From Candidatus Nitricoxidireducens bremensis (lineage in GTDB: Bacteria > Pseudomonadota > Gammaproteobacteria > Burkholderiales > Rhodocyclaceae): a stretch of 64,000 nt of DNA. The position numbers and the translations under genes are program-made. Below are positions 56,245 to 64,000 of the stretch, in pieces (position 1 is the first letter of the stretch; the number at the start of each line of letters is the position of its first letter). The notes under the pieces are model-generated. The model was not told where the DNA came from and ran no database searches. It saw nothing but the letters and a program-made list of their open reading frames with translations. Location: assembly GCA_030247725.1 (NCBI GenBank), contig JAOTRT010000005.1:1-64000 (forward strand), written 5' to 3'.

Positions 56245-57354
56245 TCAGCGCAGGTGCTCCGCCATGATGCGGCGGTAGAACTCGTGGAAATGCTGCATGC
56301 CGTCCTCCATGGGCGACTGGTAGGGCCCCACCTCGCTGCGTCCTTCCTTCAGCAGGGCATAGCGGCCCCGGTCCATGCGCTCGCCGATGTCGTCGTCCTC
56401 GATGGCGGTTTCCATGTAGGCGGCCTGTTCGGCCTCGACGAATTCCCGCTCGAAGAGGGCGATGTCTTCCGGATAGTAGAACTCGACCACGTTGAGGGTC
56501 CGGTTCACATCCTGGGGGATCAGGGTCGATACGACCAGCACATGGGGGTACCACTCCACCATGATGTTGGGGTAATAGGTCAGCCACACGGCCCCCTGCT
56601 TCGGCTTGGCGTTGTTGGCGCCGTAGTAGTCGAGCACGGCCTTCTGCCAGCGGCCGTAGGTCTTGGAACCGACCTTCTGCAGCGGCGTGATGCCGACCTT
56701 CTGCACGGAGTACCAGTCGCCGAACTGCCAGGTAAGATCGTCGCAGGTGACGAAATTGCCGAGGCCCGGATGGTAGGGCGCGACGTGGTAGTCCTCCAGA
56801 TACACTTCGATGAAGGTCTTCCAGTTGTAGTTGCACTGGTGCAGTTCGACCTTGTCCAGCTTGTAGCCGGAGAAATCGAATTCCCCGGCCACCTGCATGC
56901 CGGCCAGATCGGCATTGGCGGTGCGCGGCCCCTTGAACAACAGGCCGTTCCAGGATTCCAGCTTCCGCTTGTTCAGGTTGAGACAGGGATTGGCCGGGAA
57001 ATGGGGGGCGCCGATCAGTTCGCCCTGGGTGTCGTAGGTCCAGCGATGGATGGGGCAGACGATGTTCTGGGCCGTTCCGGACCCCTGCAGCATGATGGCC
57101 TGGCGATGGCGGCAGATGTTGGACATCTCGTAGACGCCGTCGGGCTGCCGTACCAGCAGCTTGGAATGGTCGAGCCATTCCGCGGACCGGTAGTTGTAAA
57201 GCTCGGGCACCATCAGTTCATGGCCGACATACCCGGGACCGGCATCGAAGAAGAGCTTCTTCTCCAATTCGAACAGTTTCTCGTCGAAATACCAGTCGAC
57301 GGGAAACTGGGATACGCCGGGCGCCAGCTGGGCGCGGGATGCGATGTCAGACAT
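56245..57354 (-). CDS. Rieske non-heme iron oxygenase, alpha subunit
   Basis: This 369-residue protein has the Rieske 2Fe-2S ligands CRHR and CPIH in its N-terminal third and the mononuclear iron motif EDYHVAPYH (D/ExxHxxxxH) in the middle. It looks like ring-hydroxylating or choline-monooxygenase-like enzymes; no reductase or beta subunit gene is nearby. ATG 57354 with GGAGG upstream is chosen over a TTG at 57363. The -10 TATACT lies at 57418-57423. The substrate is unknown. Confidence 0.87.
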   Translation of the reverse strand: MSDIASRAQLAPGVSQFPVDWYFDEKLFELEKKLFFDAGPGYVGHELMVPELYNYRSAEWLDHSKLLVRQPDGVYEMSNICRHRQAIMLQGSGTAQNIVCPIHRWTYDTQGELIGAPHFPANPCLNLNKRKLESWNGLLFKGPRTANADLAGMQVAGEFDFSGYKLDKVELHQCNYNWKTFIEVYLEDYHVAPYHPGLGNFVTCDDLTWQFGDWYSVQKVGITPLQKVGSKTYGRWQKAVLDYYGANNAKPKQGAVWLTYYPNIMVEWYPHVLVVSTLIPQDVNRTLNVVEFYYPEDIALFEREFVEAEQAAYMETAIEDDDIGERMDRGRYALLKEGRSEVGPYQSPMEDGMQHFHEFYRRIMAEHLR

Positions 57355-57417
57355 GATTTCCAACCTCCAGAAATACCCGGAAAACCGGAGAACCAGCTCC
57401 CGTAAACCAAGGCGCGG

Positions 57418-57423
57418 AGTATA
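57418..57423 (-). promoter_or_regulatory. Predicted -10 of the Rieske oxygenase gene
   Basis: TATACT on the minus strand, five of six consensus bases, 64 bases upstream of the start. No clear -35 is visible. Confidence 0.45.
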
Positions 57424-57429
57424 GCCAAT

Positions 57430-57459
57430 TTGACCTGAGGCCGGACGTTAGGCTATTTT
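57430..57459 (+). promoter_or_regulatory. Predicted promoter of xseB-ispA-dxs
   Basis: TTGACC and TATTTT are 18 bases apart and end 35 bases before the xseB start. Confidence 0.45.
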
Positions 57460-57493
57460 TACGCGCTTTCCACCGCAGCAGGCAAAATCCCCC

Positions 57494-57730
57494 ATGGCAG
57501 CCGCCCCCAAAACCGCATCTTTCGAGGCCGCATTGCGCGAGCTCGAAGGCATCGTCCAGTCGATGGAAAGCGGTGACGCTCCCCTGGAGGAGTCCCTGGC
57601 CCATTACGAGCGCGGCATGGCGCTGCTCAAGCAATGCCAGGATGCCCTTACCCGGGCCGAGCAGAAGATTCGCGTTCTCGAAGGCGACGCATTGCGGGAA
57701 TTCGAAGCCGCCGGCGACGCGGAGGACTGA
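57494..57730 (+). CDS. xseB: Exodeoxyribonuclease VII small subunit
   Basis: This 78-residue, mostly helical subunit has the family signature SFEAALRELEGIVQSMESGD and LEESLAHYERGMAL. It binds XseA, which is elsewhere. It heads xseB-ispA-dxs, a common arrangement; ispA starts 5 bases after its stop. Confidence 0.94.
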   Translation: MAAAPKTASFEAALRELEGIVQSMESGDAPLEESLAHYERGMALLKQCQDALTRAEQKIRVLEGDALREFEAAGDAED

Positions 57731-57734
57731 CACC

Positions 57735-58616
57735 ATGGATTTCCCTTCCTGGATGTCCGCTGTCCAGCAGCGGACGGAAACGGCACTCGAAAAGCTGCTG
57801 CCGGCATCCACAACGATCCCGGCCCGGCTCCACGAATCCATGCGCTACGCCGCCCTCGGCGGCGGCAAGCGTGTACGCCCTCTGCTCTGCCACGCAGCCG
57901 GCGAAGTCTTCGCGGCCCCGGCCGACCACCTGGACCGGGCGGCATGCGCCGTCGAGATGATCCACGTCTATTCCCTCGTGCACGATGACCTGCCCTGTAT
58001 GGACGACGACGTCCTGCGCCGCGGCAAGCCTACCTGCCATGTGGAGTACGACGAGGCGACGGCCCTGCTGGTGGGCGATGCCCTCCAGACCCAGGCCTTC
58101 CAGGTCCTGGCGGAAGACGGGGCCGACGACCCGGCCCGCCGGTTGGCCATGGTGGCGCTCCTCGCCCATGCGGCCGGTTCCCGCGGCATGGCGGGCGGGC
58201 AGGCCATCGATCTGGCCTCCGTCGGCAAGACCCTGGCGCTGGAAGAACTGGAGCTCATGCACATCCACAAGACGGGTGCCCTCATCCGTGCCGCCGTGCT
58301 GCTGGGTGCCCACTGCGGCAAGGCCGATCAAGCCGCCATCGACAGCCTGACCCATTTCGCCAATCGCGCCGGCCTGCTGTTCCAGGTGGTGGACGACATC
58401 CTCGATGCCGAAGCCAGCACCGCCACCCTGGGCAAGACCGCCGGCAAGGATGCCGCCCAGGGCAAGCCCACCTATGTAAACCTGCTCGGCGTTTCCCGCG
58501 CCCGCGCAATGGCGGCCGAACTGCGGGACGAGGCCCACGCCTCCCTCGCCGGCTTCGGCGACCGTGCCAAGCGGCTCCACGAACTGACCGACTTCATTGT
58601 CGAGCGTAGTTTCTAA
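57735..58616 (+). CDS. ispA: Farnesyl diphosphate synthase
   Basis: This 293-residue enzyme makes FPP from IPP and DMAPP. The two Asp-rich motifs are DDLPCMDDD and DDILD, with GGGKRVRPLL near the start. The small residue pattern before the first motif suits a C15 product. ATG 57735 gives normal length; dxs starts directly after its stop. Confidence 0.94.
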   Translation: MDFPSWMSAVQQRTETALEKLLPASTTIPARLHESMRYAALGGGKRVRPLLCHAAGEVFAAPADHLDRAACAVEMIHVYSLVHDDLPCMDDDVLRRGKPTCHVEYDEATALLVGDALQTQAFQVLAEDGADDPARRLAMVALLAHAAGSRGMAGGQAIDLASVGKTLALEELELMHIHKTGALIRAAVLLGAHCGKADQAAIDSLTHFANRAGLLFQVVDDILDAEASTATLGKTAGKDAAQGKPTYVNLLGVSRARAMAAELRDEAHASLAGFGDRAKRLHELTDFIVERSF

Positions 58617-60467
58617 ATGTCTGCCTATCCCCTGCTCGAAAGCATCGAATCCCCGGCGGCCCTGCGCCATCTCCCGCGTGAGGAGCTTCCCGCGCTAGCG
58701 GACGAGTTGCGCGCCTTCCTCGTCGAATCCGTTTCCAAGACCGGCGGCCATCTGTCCTCCAACCTGGGCACGGTGGAACTGACCATCGCCCTGCACTACG
58801 TTTTCGACACGCCGGCGGATCGTCTCGTCTGGGACGTGGGCCACCAGACCTACGCCCACAAGATCCTGACGGGACGCCGCGACGGCATGGCCAAGCTGCG
58901 CATGAAAGGCGGCGTATCCGGCTTTCCGCGCCGCTGCGAGAGCGAGTACGACACCTTCGGCGTCGGCCATTCCTCCACGTCCATCTCGGCCGCCCTCGGC
59001 ATGGCGGTGGCGGCCCGCGACAAGGGCGAGGACCGCCGCGTGGTCGCCATTATCGGCGACGGCGCCATGTCGGCCGGCCAGGCCTTCGAAGCCCTCAACA
59101 ATGCGGGCGTGGTGGACGCCAATCTGCTGGTGGTGCTCAACGACAACGACATGTCGATTTCGCCGCCGGTGGGTGCCCTCAACCGCATCCTCGCCCGCCT
59201 GTTGTCCGGCCGTACCTTCAACGCCGCCCGCCGCGCCGGCGAGAAGGTGCTGTCCATGGCCCCGCCCTTGCTGGAGTTCGCCAAGCGCGCCGAGGAACAC
59301 GTGAAGGGCATGATCGTGCCCGGTACCCTGTTCCAGGAGTTCGGCTTCAACTACATCGGCCCCATCGACGGCCACGACCTGGATTCCCTCGTGCCGACGC
59401 TGCAGAACCTGCGCGAGCTCAAGGGCCCCCAGTTCCTCCACGTGGTGACGAAGAAGGGCCAGGGCTACAAGCTGGCCGAGGTCGATCCCATCCTCTACCA
59501 CGGGGTTTCCAAGTTCGATGCCGCCAACGGCATCCAGACCGGCAAGGGCGGCGGCAAGCTCACCTACACCCAGGTCTTCGGCGACTGGCTCTGCGACATG
59601 GCCCGTGCCGACAACCGGCTGGTCGGCATCACGCCCGCCATGCGCGAGGGTTCCGGCCTGGTGCGTTTCGCCGAGGAATTCCCCGGCCGCTACCACGATG
59701 TCGGCATCGCCGAACAGCATTCCCTGACCTTTGCCGCCGGCCTCGCCTGCGAGGGCATGAGGCCGGTGGTGGCCATTTATTCCACCTTCCTTCAGCGGGC
59801 CTACGACCAGTTGGTGCATGACGTGGCGCTGCAGAACCTGCCCGTAGTGCTGGCCATCGACCGGGGCGGCCTAGTGGGCGCCGACGGCGCCACCCATAAC
59901 GGCGCCTTCGACCTTTCCTACCTGACCTGCATCCCCAACATGGTGGTCATGGCGCCGGCAGACGAGAACGAGTGCCGCACCATGCTCACGACGGCTTTCC
60001 GCATCGACGGACCGACGGCTGTGCGCTATCCCCGCGGTACCGGCCCCGGAGCGACCATCAACCGGAGCCTGGACACCCTGCCTGTCGGCAAGGGCGAAGT
60101 CCGGCGGCGCGGCAAGGGCGTTGCGATTCTCGCCTTCGGGACTCTGCTGACCCCGGCACTTGAGGCTGCCGAAGCCCTGGACGCCACCGTCGCCAACATG
60201 CGCTTCGTGAAACCCCTCGACCACGCATTGGTGAAGGAGTTGGCGGAATCTCACGATCTGCTGATCAGCATCGAGGAAAATGCCGTCATCGGCGGTGCCG
60301 GTTCGGAAGTGGCCCGCTCCCTGGAGACCCAGGGACTGAAGACACCGCTGTTGCGGCTCGGCCTGCCCGACCAGTTCGTCGATCACGGCGATCAGATGCT
60401 GCTGCTGGCGGAAATCGGCCTGGATGCAAAAGGGATTCTGGAAAGTATCAGAAAATTTAATAGTTGA
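58617..60467 (+). CDS. dxs: 1-Deoxy-D-xylulose-5-phosphate synthase
   Basis: This 616-residue thiamine diphosphate enzyme starts the MEP isoprenoid pathway. The ThDP motif begins [30 protein letters not shown] and the transketolase C-terminal domains are present. Its ATG follows the ispA stop with no gap. ispH of the same pathway is also in this window. Confidence 0.96.
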   Translation: MSAYPLLESIESPAALRHLPREELPALADELRAFLVESVSKTGGHLSSNLGTVELTIALHYVFDTPADRLVWDVGHQTYAHKILTGRRDGMAKLRMKGGVSGFPRRCESEYDTFGVGHSSTSISAALGMAVAARDKGEDRRVVAIIGDGAMSAGQAFEALNNAGVVDANLLVVLNDNDMSISPPVGALNRILARLLSGRTFNAARRAGEKVLSMAPPLLEFAKRAEEHVKGMIVPGTLFQEFGFNYIGPIDGHDLDSLVPTLQNLRELKGPQFLHVVTKKGQGYKLAEVDPILYHGVSKFDAANGIQTGKGGGKLTYTQVFGDWLCDMARADNRLVGITPAMREGSGLVRFAEEFPGRYHDVGIAEQHSLTFAAGLACEGMRPVVAIYSTFLQRAYDQLVHDVALQNLPVVLAIDRGGLVGADGATHNGAFDLSYLTCIPNMVVMAPADENECRTMLTTAFRIDGPTAVRYPRGTGPGATINRSLDTLPVGKGEVRRRGKGVAILAFGTLLTPALEAAEALDATVANMRFVKPLDHALVKELAESHDLLISIEENAVIGGAGSEVARSLETQGLKTPLLRLGLPDQFVDHGDQMLLLAEIGLDAKGILESIRKFNS

Positions 60468-60538
60468 GCGATTTTGTCGGGAATGTTAGGATGCGGGGAA
60501 TAAGAGCAAAAGCACCCCCAACCCCAGGAGAACATCCC

Positions 60539-61345
60539 GTGAACAGCAGGGACGCCATGACCATTCCAGACGTACAAAGCAGCGCCGATTCCCGCCAGTT
60601 GCCGATCAACAAGGTCGGCATCAAGTCGATCCGCCATCCGGTGAAAGTGCTCGACAAGAGCGGCGGTGTCCAGCACACCATCGCCACTTTCAACATGTAC
60701 GTGGGCCTGCCGCACAATTTCAAGGGCACCCACATGTCGCGCTTCGTCGAGATACTGAACTCCCACGAGCGGGAGATTTCCGTCGAGAGCTTCGAATCGA
60801 TGCTGCGGGAGATGGTCGAGAAGCTGGAAGCGGAGACCGGCCATGTCGAAATGAGCTTCCCCTATTTCATCAACAAGGAAGCGCCGATTTCCAAGGTGAA
60901 GAGCCTGATGGACTACGACGTGACCTTCGTCGGCGAAATCCTCGAAGGCGGGCGCTACCGCCAGACCACGAAGGTGGTGGTGTCGGCCACCAGCCTCTGC
61001 CCCTGCTCGAAGAAGATTTCCGAGCGCGGCGCCCACAACCAGCGGTCCCACATCACCATCACGGCGACGACCAACAGCTTCGTCTGGATCGAGGAGATCG
61101 TCCAGATGGCCGAAAGCCAGGCTTCCTGCGAACTGTTCGGCCTGCTCAAGCGCCCGGACGAGAAGTACGTCACGGAACGCGCCTACGACAACCCGAAGTT
61201 CGTCGAGGACATCGTGCGCGATGTGGCGGGCGCCCTGAATGCCGATCCGCGCATCGACGCCTACATGGTGGAGTCGGAGAACTTCGAGTCCATCCACAAT
61301 CACAGCGCCTATGCGCTGATCGAACTCGACAAGACACACTTCTAG
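60539..61345 (+). CDS. folE2: GTP cyclohydrolase FolE2 (type IB)
   Basis: This enzyme of about 268 residues makes dihydroneopterin triphosphate for folate synthesis and can use metals other than zinc. The signature is [10 protein letters not shown] with catalytic Cys and a nearby RSH motif (NQRSHI). GTG 60539 has AGGAG 8 bases upstream; ATG 60557 is a good alternative. It follows dxs by 71 bases. Confidence 0.93.
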   Translation: MNSRDAMTIPDVQSSADSRQLPINKVGIKSIRHPVKVLDKSGGVQHTIATFNMYVGLPHNFKGTHMSRFVEILNSHEREISVESFESMLREMVEKLEAETGHVEMSFPYFINKEAPISKVKSLMDYDVTFVGEILEGGRYRQTTKVVVSATSLCPCSKKISERGAHNQRSHITITATTNSFVWIEEIVQMAESQASCELFGLLKRPDEKYVTERAYDNPKFVEDIVRDVAGALNADPRIDAYMVESENFESIHNHSAYALIELDKTHF

Positions 61346-61414
61346 CCGCCGGTTTCGGCGGCGCAGCGGATGTTTCCTGCCGCTGCCGCGAGGTCCGATC
61401 CGCAGCAGGAAAAC

Positions 61415-61442
61415 AAAAAGGGGCGCCGCGGCGCCCCTTTTT
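61415..61442. terminator. Bidirectional terminator, folE2 / rplS
   Basis: A perfect 28-base palindrome (AAAAAGGGGCGCCG and its complement) with T-tracts on both sides lies between the convergent folE2 and rplS. Confidence 0.88.
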
Positions 61443-61461
61443 CATACCGCTTGAAGCCGGA

Positions 61462-61839
61462 TCAGGCCTTGGCGGCGACAGTCCGGGCAGCCAGCTTTTC
61501 CTTGATGCGGGCGGACTTGCCGGAACGGCTGCGCAGGTAGTACAGCTTGGCGCGGCGCACATCGCCGCGGCGCTTGACCTCGACGGCAGCGATCAGCGGC
61601 GAATAGGTCTGGAAGGTACGCTCGACGCCTTCGCCGGCGGAAATCTTGCGGACGATGAAGCTGGAGTTGAGGCCGCGGTTCTTCTTGGCGATGACCACGC
61701 CTTCGTAGGCCTGCAGACGCTCGCGGTTGCCTTCCTTGACCTTCACCTGGACGACCACGGTGTCGCCGGGGGCGAAGTCGGGAATGGTCTTGCCGAGGCG
61801 TTCGATTTCCTCTTTTTCGAGTTGCTGAATCAGGTTCAT
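61462..61839 (-). CDS. rplS: 50S ribosomal protein L19
   Basis: This 125-residue protein stabilises the 30S-50S interface. Signatures include [18 protein letters not shown] and [13 protein letters not shown]; the C-terminal tail is Ala/Lys-rich. It is last in rpsP-rimM-trmD-rplS, 69 bases after trmD. Confidence 0.97.
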   Translation of the reverse strand: MNLIQQLEKEEIERLGKTIPDFAPGDTVVVQVKVKEGNRERLQAYEGVVIAKKNRGLNSSFIVRKISAGEGVERTFQTYSPLIAAVEVKRRGDVRRAKLYYLRSRSGKSARIKEKLAARTVAAKA

Positions 61840-61908
61840 GTTGCTAGCTCCAAAAAATATGGCCCTTGGCCTTTCGCGCAGAGCAGCGGGAGCTGATGCG
61901 CGCGGTTT

Positions 61909-62652
61909 CTAGTTCTGGCGTTCGCGCCGGAATTCCTCCAGCAGTCGCGCCTCTTCCTTGCTCAGACTGCGGCCTTCGATCAATTCCGGCCGCCGCAGCC
62001 ACGTCCGCCCCAGCGCCTGTTTCAGGCGCCAGCGCCGGATGTTCTCGTGATGCCCGGACAACAGCACGTCGGGCACCCGCATTCCTTCATATTCCTCGGG
62101 TCGCGTGTAGTGCGGGCAATCCAGCAACCCGTCCGCAAACGACTCTTCCACCGCCGACGCCTCATCGTTCAAGGCACCCGGCAACTGCCTAACGCTGGCG
62201 TCGATCAGGGCCAGCGCCGCGATTTCGCCACCGGAAAGGACAAAGTCCCCCAGCGAAACCTCCTCATCCACGCAACGCTCGATGAGGCGTTCATCCACCC
62301 CTTCGTAGCGCCCGCAGAGCAGGATCGCACCGTCGCCGGCCGCCAGCTCGCACACCCTGGCATGCGTCAGCGGCGCTCCTTGGGGGGACAGGTAGATCAC
62401 CCTGCCGCCGCCGCGCGCCGCTTTCGCCGCCCCTATCGCCTTCTCCAGCGGTCCCGGCTGCATCACCATGCCCGGCCCACCGCCGAACGGTCGATCATCC
62501 ACCGTCCGGTAGTTGTTCTCCGCCCAGTCGCGCGGGTTCCAGCTCGCAAACTGCCAGAGCCCCCGCTCCAGGGCTCGCCGGGTGATACCCGCCTGGGTCA
62601 CTGCGGCGAAAATCTCCGGGAACAGCGTGACGACGTCAAACCTCAGCGTCAC
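61909..62652 (-). CDS. trmD: tRNA (guanine37-N1)-methyltransferase
   Basis: This 247-residue trefoil-knot enzyme makes m1G37. It has [30 protein letters not shown] and the knot stretch [13 protein letters not shown]. Its start overlaps the rimM stop (ATGA). Confidence 0.96.
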   Translation of the reverse strand: MTLRFDVVTLFPEIFAAVTQAGITRRALERGLWQFASWNPRDWAENNYRTVDDRPFGGGPGMVMQPGPLEKAIGAAKAARGGGRVIYLSPQGAPLTHARVCELAAGDGAILLCGRYEGVDERLIERCVDEEVSLGDFVLSGGEIAALALIDASVRQLPGALNDEASAVEESFADGLLDCPHYTRPEEYEGMRVPDVLLSGHHENIRRWRLKQALGRTWLRRPELIEGRSLSKEEARLLEEFRRERQN

Positions 62653-63149
62653 CAGTCCGTTCCCCAGTCGACGCGGATGCGGCGTTCGGCCATATCCACG
62701 TCCTTCACCACCTGCGCAATGAAGGGCAGTAAACGTTCCCTGTCGCCATCGCGCACGACCAGTACGGCATTCGCACCGGTCTCCACCAGCGACGCCACGG
62801 TTCCCAGCGCCGCACCTTCCATGCTCACCACTTCGAGACCGACCAGGTCGCCCCAGTAGTACTCGTCCTGCGCGGTCTGCGGCAAGGCATCGCGCGGTGC
62901 CGCGACGTAGAGTCCAGCGAGTCGCTCGGCAGCGGACCTGTCGTCCACGCCATCAAACTTCGCGACCACCCCCTTGCCATGGACACGCAAGCCCTTCATG
63001 GCGTATGGCGACCAATCGTCGCCATCGGCCGACGGGCCAAGCCACCACTGCCGCATGTCGCACCAGGCGGCGGGGTCGTCCCCGAAGGGGGCAAGTTTGA
63101 CCCAGCCCTTGACGCCGTAAGGGGCCACGATGCGCCCCAAGACGATCAT
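62649..63149 (-). CDS. rimM: 16S rRNA processing protein RimM
   Basis: This 166-residue assembly factor binds ribosomal protein S19 during 30S maturation. It has the N-terminal [15 protein letters not shown] and the PRC-barrel start [12 protein letters not shown]. It lies 5 bases after rpsP. Confidence 0.95.
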   Translation of the reverse strand: MIVLGRIVAPYGVKGWVKLAPFGDDPAAWCDMRQWWLGPSADGDDWSPYAMKGLRVHGKGVVAKFDGVDDRSAAERLAGLYVAAPRDALPQTAQDEYYWGDLVGLEVVSMEGAALGTVASLVETGANAVLVVRDGDRERLLPFIAQVVKDVDMAERRIRVDWGTDW

Positions 63150-63154
63150 GCTGC

Positions 63155-63409
63155 TTAGGCGGCCTTCTTCGTCGCGAGCTGCTTGACGAGACGGGCGGCC
63201 GTCGGCGAAAGCTGGGCACCGTGACCCTGCCAGTAGGCGAGGCGTTCGGCGTTGATGACGAGGCCCTGCTCGTTGGCGGCGGCGACCGGATTGTAGAAGC
63301 CGATACGCTCGACAAAGCGACCATCGCGGCGGTTGCGCGAGTCGGTCACAACCATGTTGAAGAAGGGGCGCTTCTTGGCGCCGCTGCGGGCTAGACGAAT
63401 GACGACCAT
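63155..63409 (-). CDS. rpsP: 30S ribosomal protein S16
   Basis: This 84-residue protein begins [20 protein letters not shown] and has the [10 protein letters not shown] motif. ATG 63409 gives the usual length; the longer frame to 63589 is a shadow of pyrF. It heads the operon. Confidence 0.97.
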   Translation of the reverse strand: MVVIRLARSGAKKRPFFNMVVTDSRNRRDGRFVERIGFYNPVAAANEQGLVINAERLAYWQGHGAQLSPTAARLVKQLATKKAA

Positions 63410-63464
63410 TTGTGTCGTTTCCTTGAAATCGGAAAAAGCCGTGGATTGTAAAGGAGAAAGCCTT

Positions 63465-64000
63465 TTATTGGAAGACCTCGGCAATGGTCCGCTGGACAGC
63501 CTCGGCAGCCGCCTTCGGATCGGCCGCCTGACGGATAGGCCGGCCGACGACGATATAGTCGGCACCGTTGCGGAAGGCCTGGGCCACATCGACGGTACGC
63601 TTCTGGTCGTCCGCCGGCTTGTTTTCCACCGGCCGGATGCCGGGGGTGACCACCAGGAGCTTCTGTCCCAACTCGCGCCGGATCAGCGGAGCCTCCAGTC
63701 CGGAGGAGACGATGCCGTCCACGCCGGTTTCCAGGGCCCGGCGCGCGCGCGACAGCACGAGCTTCTCCACGTCGCAGGCGAAGCCAAGGTCGTCGAGATC
63801 GCCGCGGTCCAGGCTGGTGAGGACCGTCACGGCGAGAATCTTCAGATCGCCCTTGTCCTTGGCCGCGGCCTCCATGATGGCCTGGTTGCCGTGGATGGTG
63901 GCAAAGGTGGCGCCGCTGCCGGCCAAGGCGCGGACCGCGGAACGCACGGTCTCTGGCACGTCGAAGAACTTGAGGTCCACGAAGACCTTCTTCTTCTCCT
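63465..64000 (-). CDS. pyrF: Orotidine 5'-phosphate decarboxylase, partial
   Basis: The C-terminal part of this pyrimidine enzyme is visible; its start lies beyond the right edge. The catalytic site reads [13 protein letters not shown], and VVTPGIRP and DYIVVGRPI near the end bind phosphate. The visible part fits the family in length from that point on. It runs into the rpsP region on the same strand. Confidence 0.93.
   Translation of the reverse strand, partial: EKKKVFVDLKFFDVPETVRSAVRALAGSGATFATIHGNQAIMEAAAKDKGDLKILAVTVLTSLDRGDLDDLGFACDVEKLVLSRARRALETGVDGIVSSGLEAPLIRRELGQKLLVVTPGIRPVENKPADDQKRTVDVAQAFRNGADYIVVGRPIRQAADPKAAAEAVQRTIAEVFQ

Overview
This window reads as ordinary chromosome from a GC-rich betaproteobacterium, most likely in the Rhodocyclales (Azospira/Dechloromonas/Azonexus-like). 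The reasons are gene order and content: nadE-glnB, hemN divergent from fnr with an FNR box between them, ccoNOQP-ccoG-ccoH with a DUF3149 micro-protein, ccoI-ccoS, the ribF-ileS-lspA-fkpB-ispH block, rpsP-rimM-trmD-rplS, a class I PHA synthase and FolE2. This assignment is inference; no rRNA is present. I see no phage, insertion sequence, CRISPR array or rRNA operon.

Layout. 1-3.5 kb: a two-partner secretion pair (TpsB transporter, then a TpsA exoprotein running off the left edge), separated from trxB by an AT-rich gap. 3.7-12.9 kb: housekeeping and copper genes (trxB, an Smr nuclease-like protein, an SCO-like protein, glnB, nadE, ppa, a CopZ-like chaperone, CopA, a rhodanese). 12.9-20.2 kb: microaerobic and NO-response genes (TauE/SafE-like protein, hemN/fnr, SirB2, NnrS, a DNR-type regulator, a 12-TM protein, DUF2249, hemerythrin). 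20.2-27.4 kb: a compact run containing an ODP-type diiron beta-lactamase-fold protein, a soluble chemoreceptor-tip protein, an orphan histidine kinase, PHA synthase and a beta-CASP RNA metallohydrolase, divergent from a universal stress protein and a second hemerythrin, with one perfect FNR box between the two arms. 27.4-35.9 kb: the complete cbb3 oxidase locus with its assembly genes. 36-45.5 kb: an SDR dehydrogenase, tRNA-Thr(CGT), a minor type IV pilin operon ending in a PilY1-like adhesin, and a TonB-like protein. 45.6-64 kb: core metabolism and translation (ispH to ribF, amiC-tsaE, queG, sulfurtransferase, a Rieske oxygenase, xseB-ispA-dxs, folE2, the rplS operon, partial pyrF).

How the genes work together. 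The middle 20 kb looks like an oxygen/NO-limitation regulon. FNR-type palindromes lie before hemN/fnr, before the hemerythrin operon, in the divergent phaC/usp region and before ccoN, several at a distance from a plausible -10 that fits class II activation. The cbb3 oxidase, its copper supply (CcoI, CcoG, the TauE/SafE-like protein), oxygen-independent heme synthesis (HemN), storage polymer synthesis (PhaC) and several diiron proteins would then respond together.

Most interesting candidates: (1) an ODP diiron protein translationally coupled to a membrane-free chemoreceptor tip, inside a phaC/kinase operon; (2) a possible FNR-controlled small RNA of about 85 nt between ccoS and ccoN, with FNR box, -10 and a strong terminator; (3) an NO-response unit of hemerythrin, DUF2249 and a heme-copper-like membrane protein behind a DNR-type box; (4) an in-frame GC-rich repeat inside ileS that also occurs between genes near glnB.
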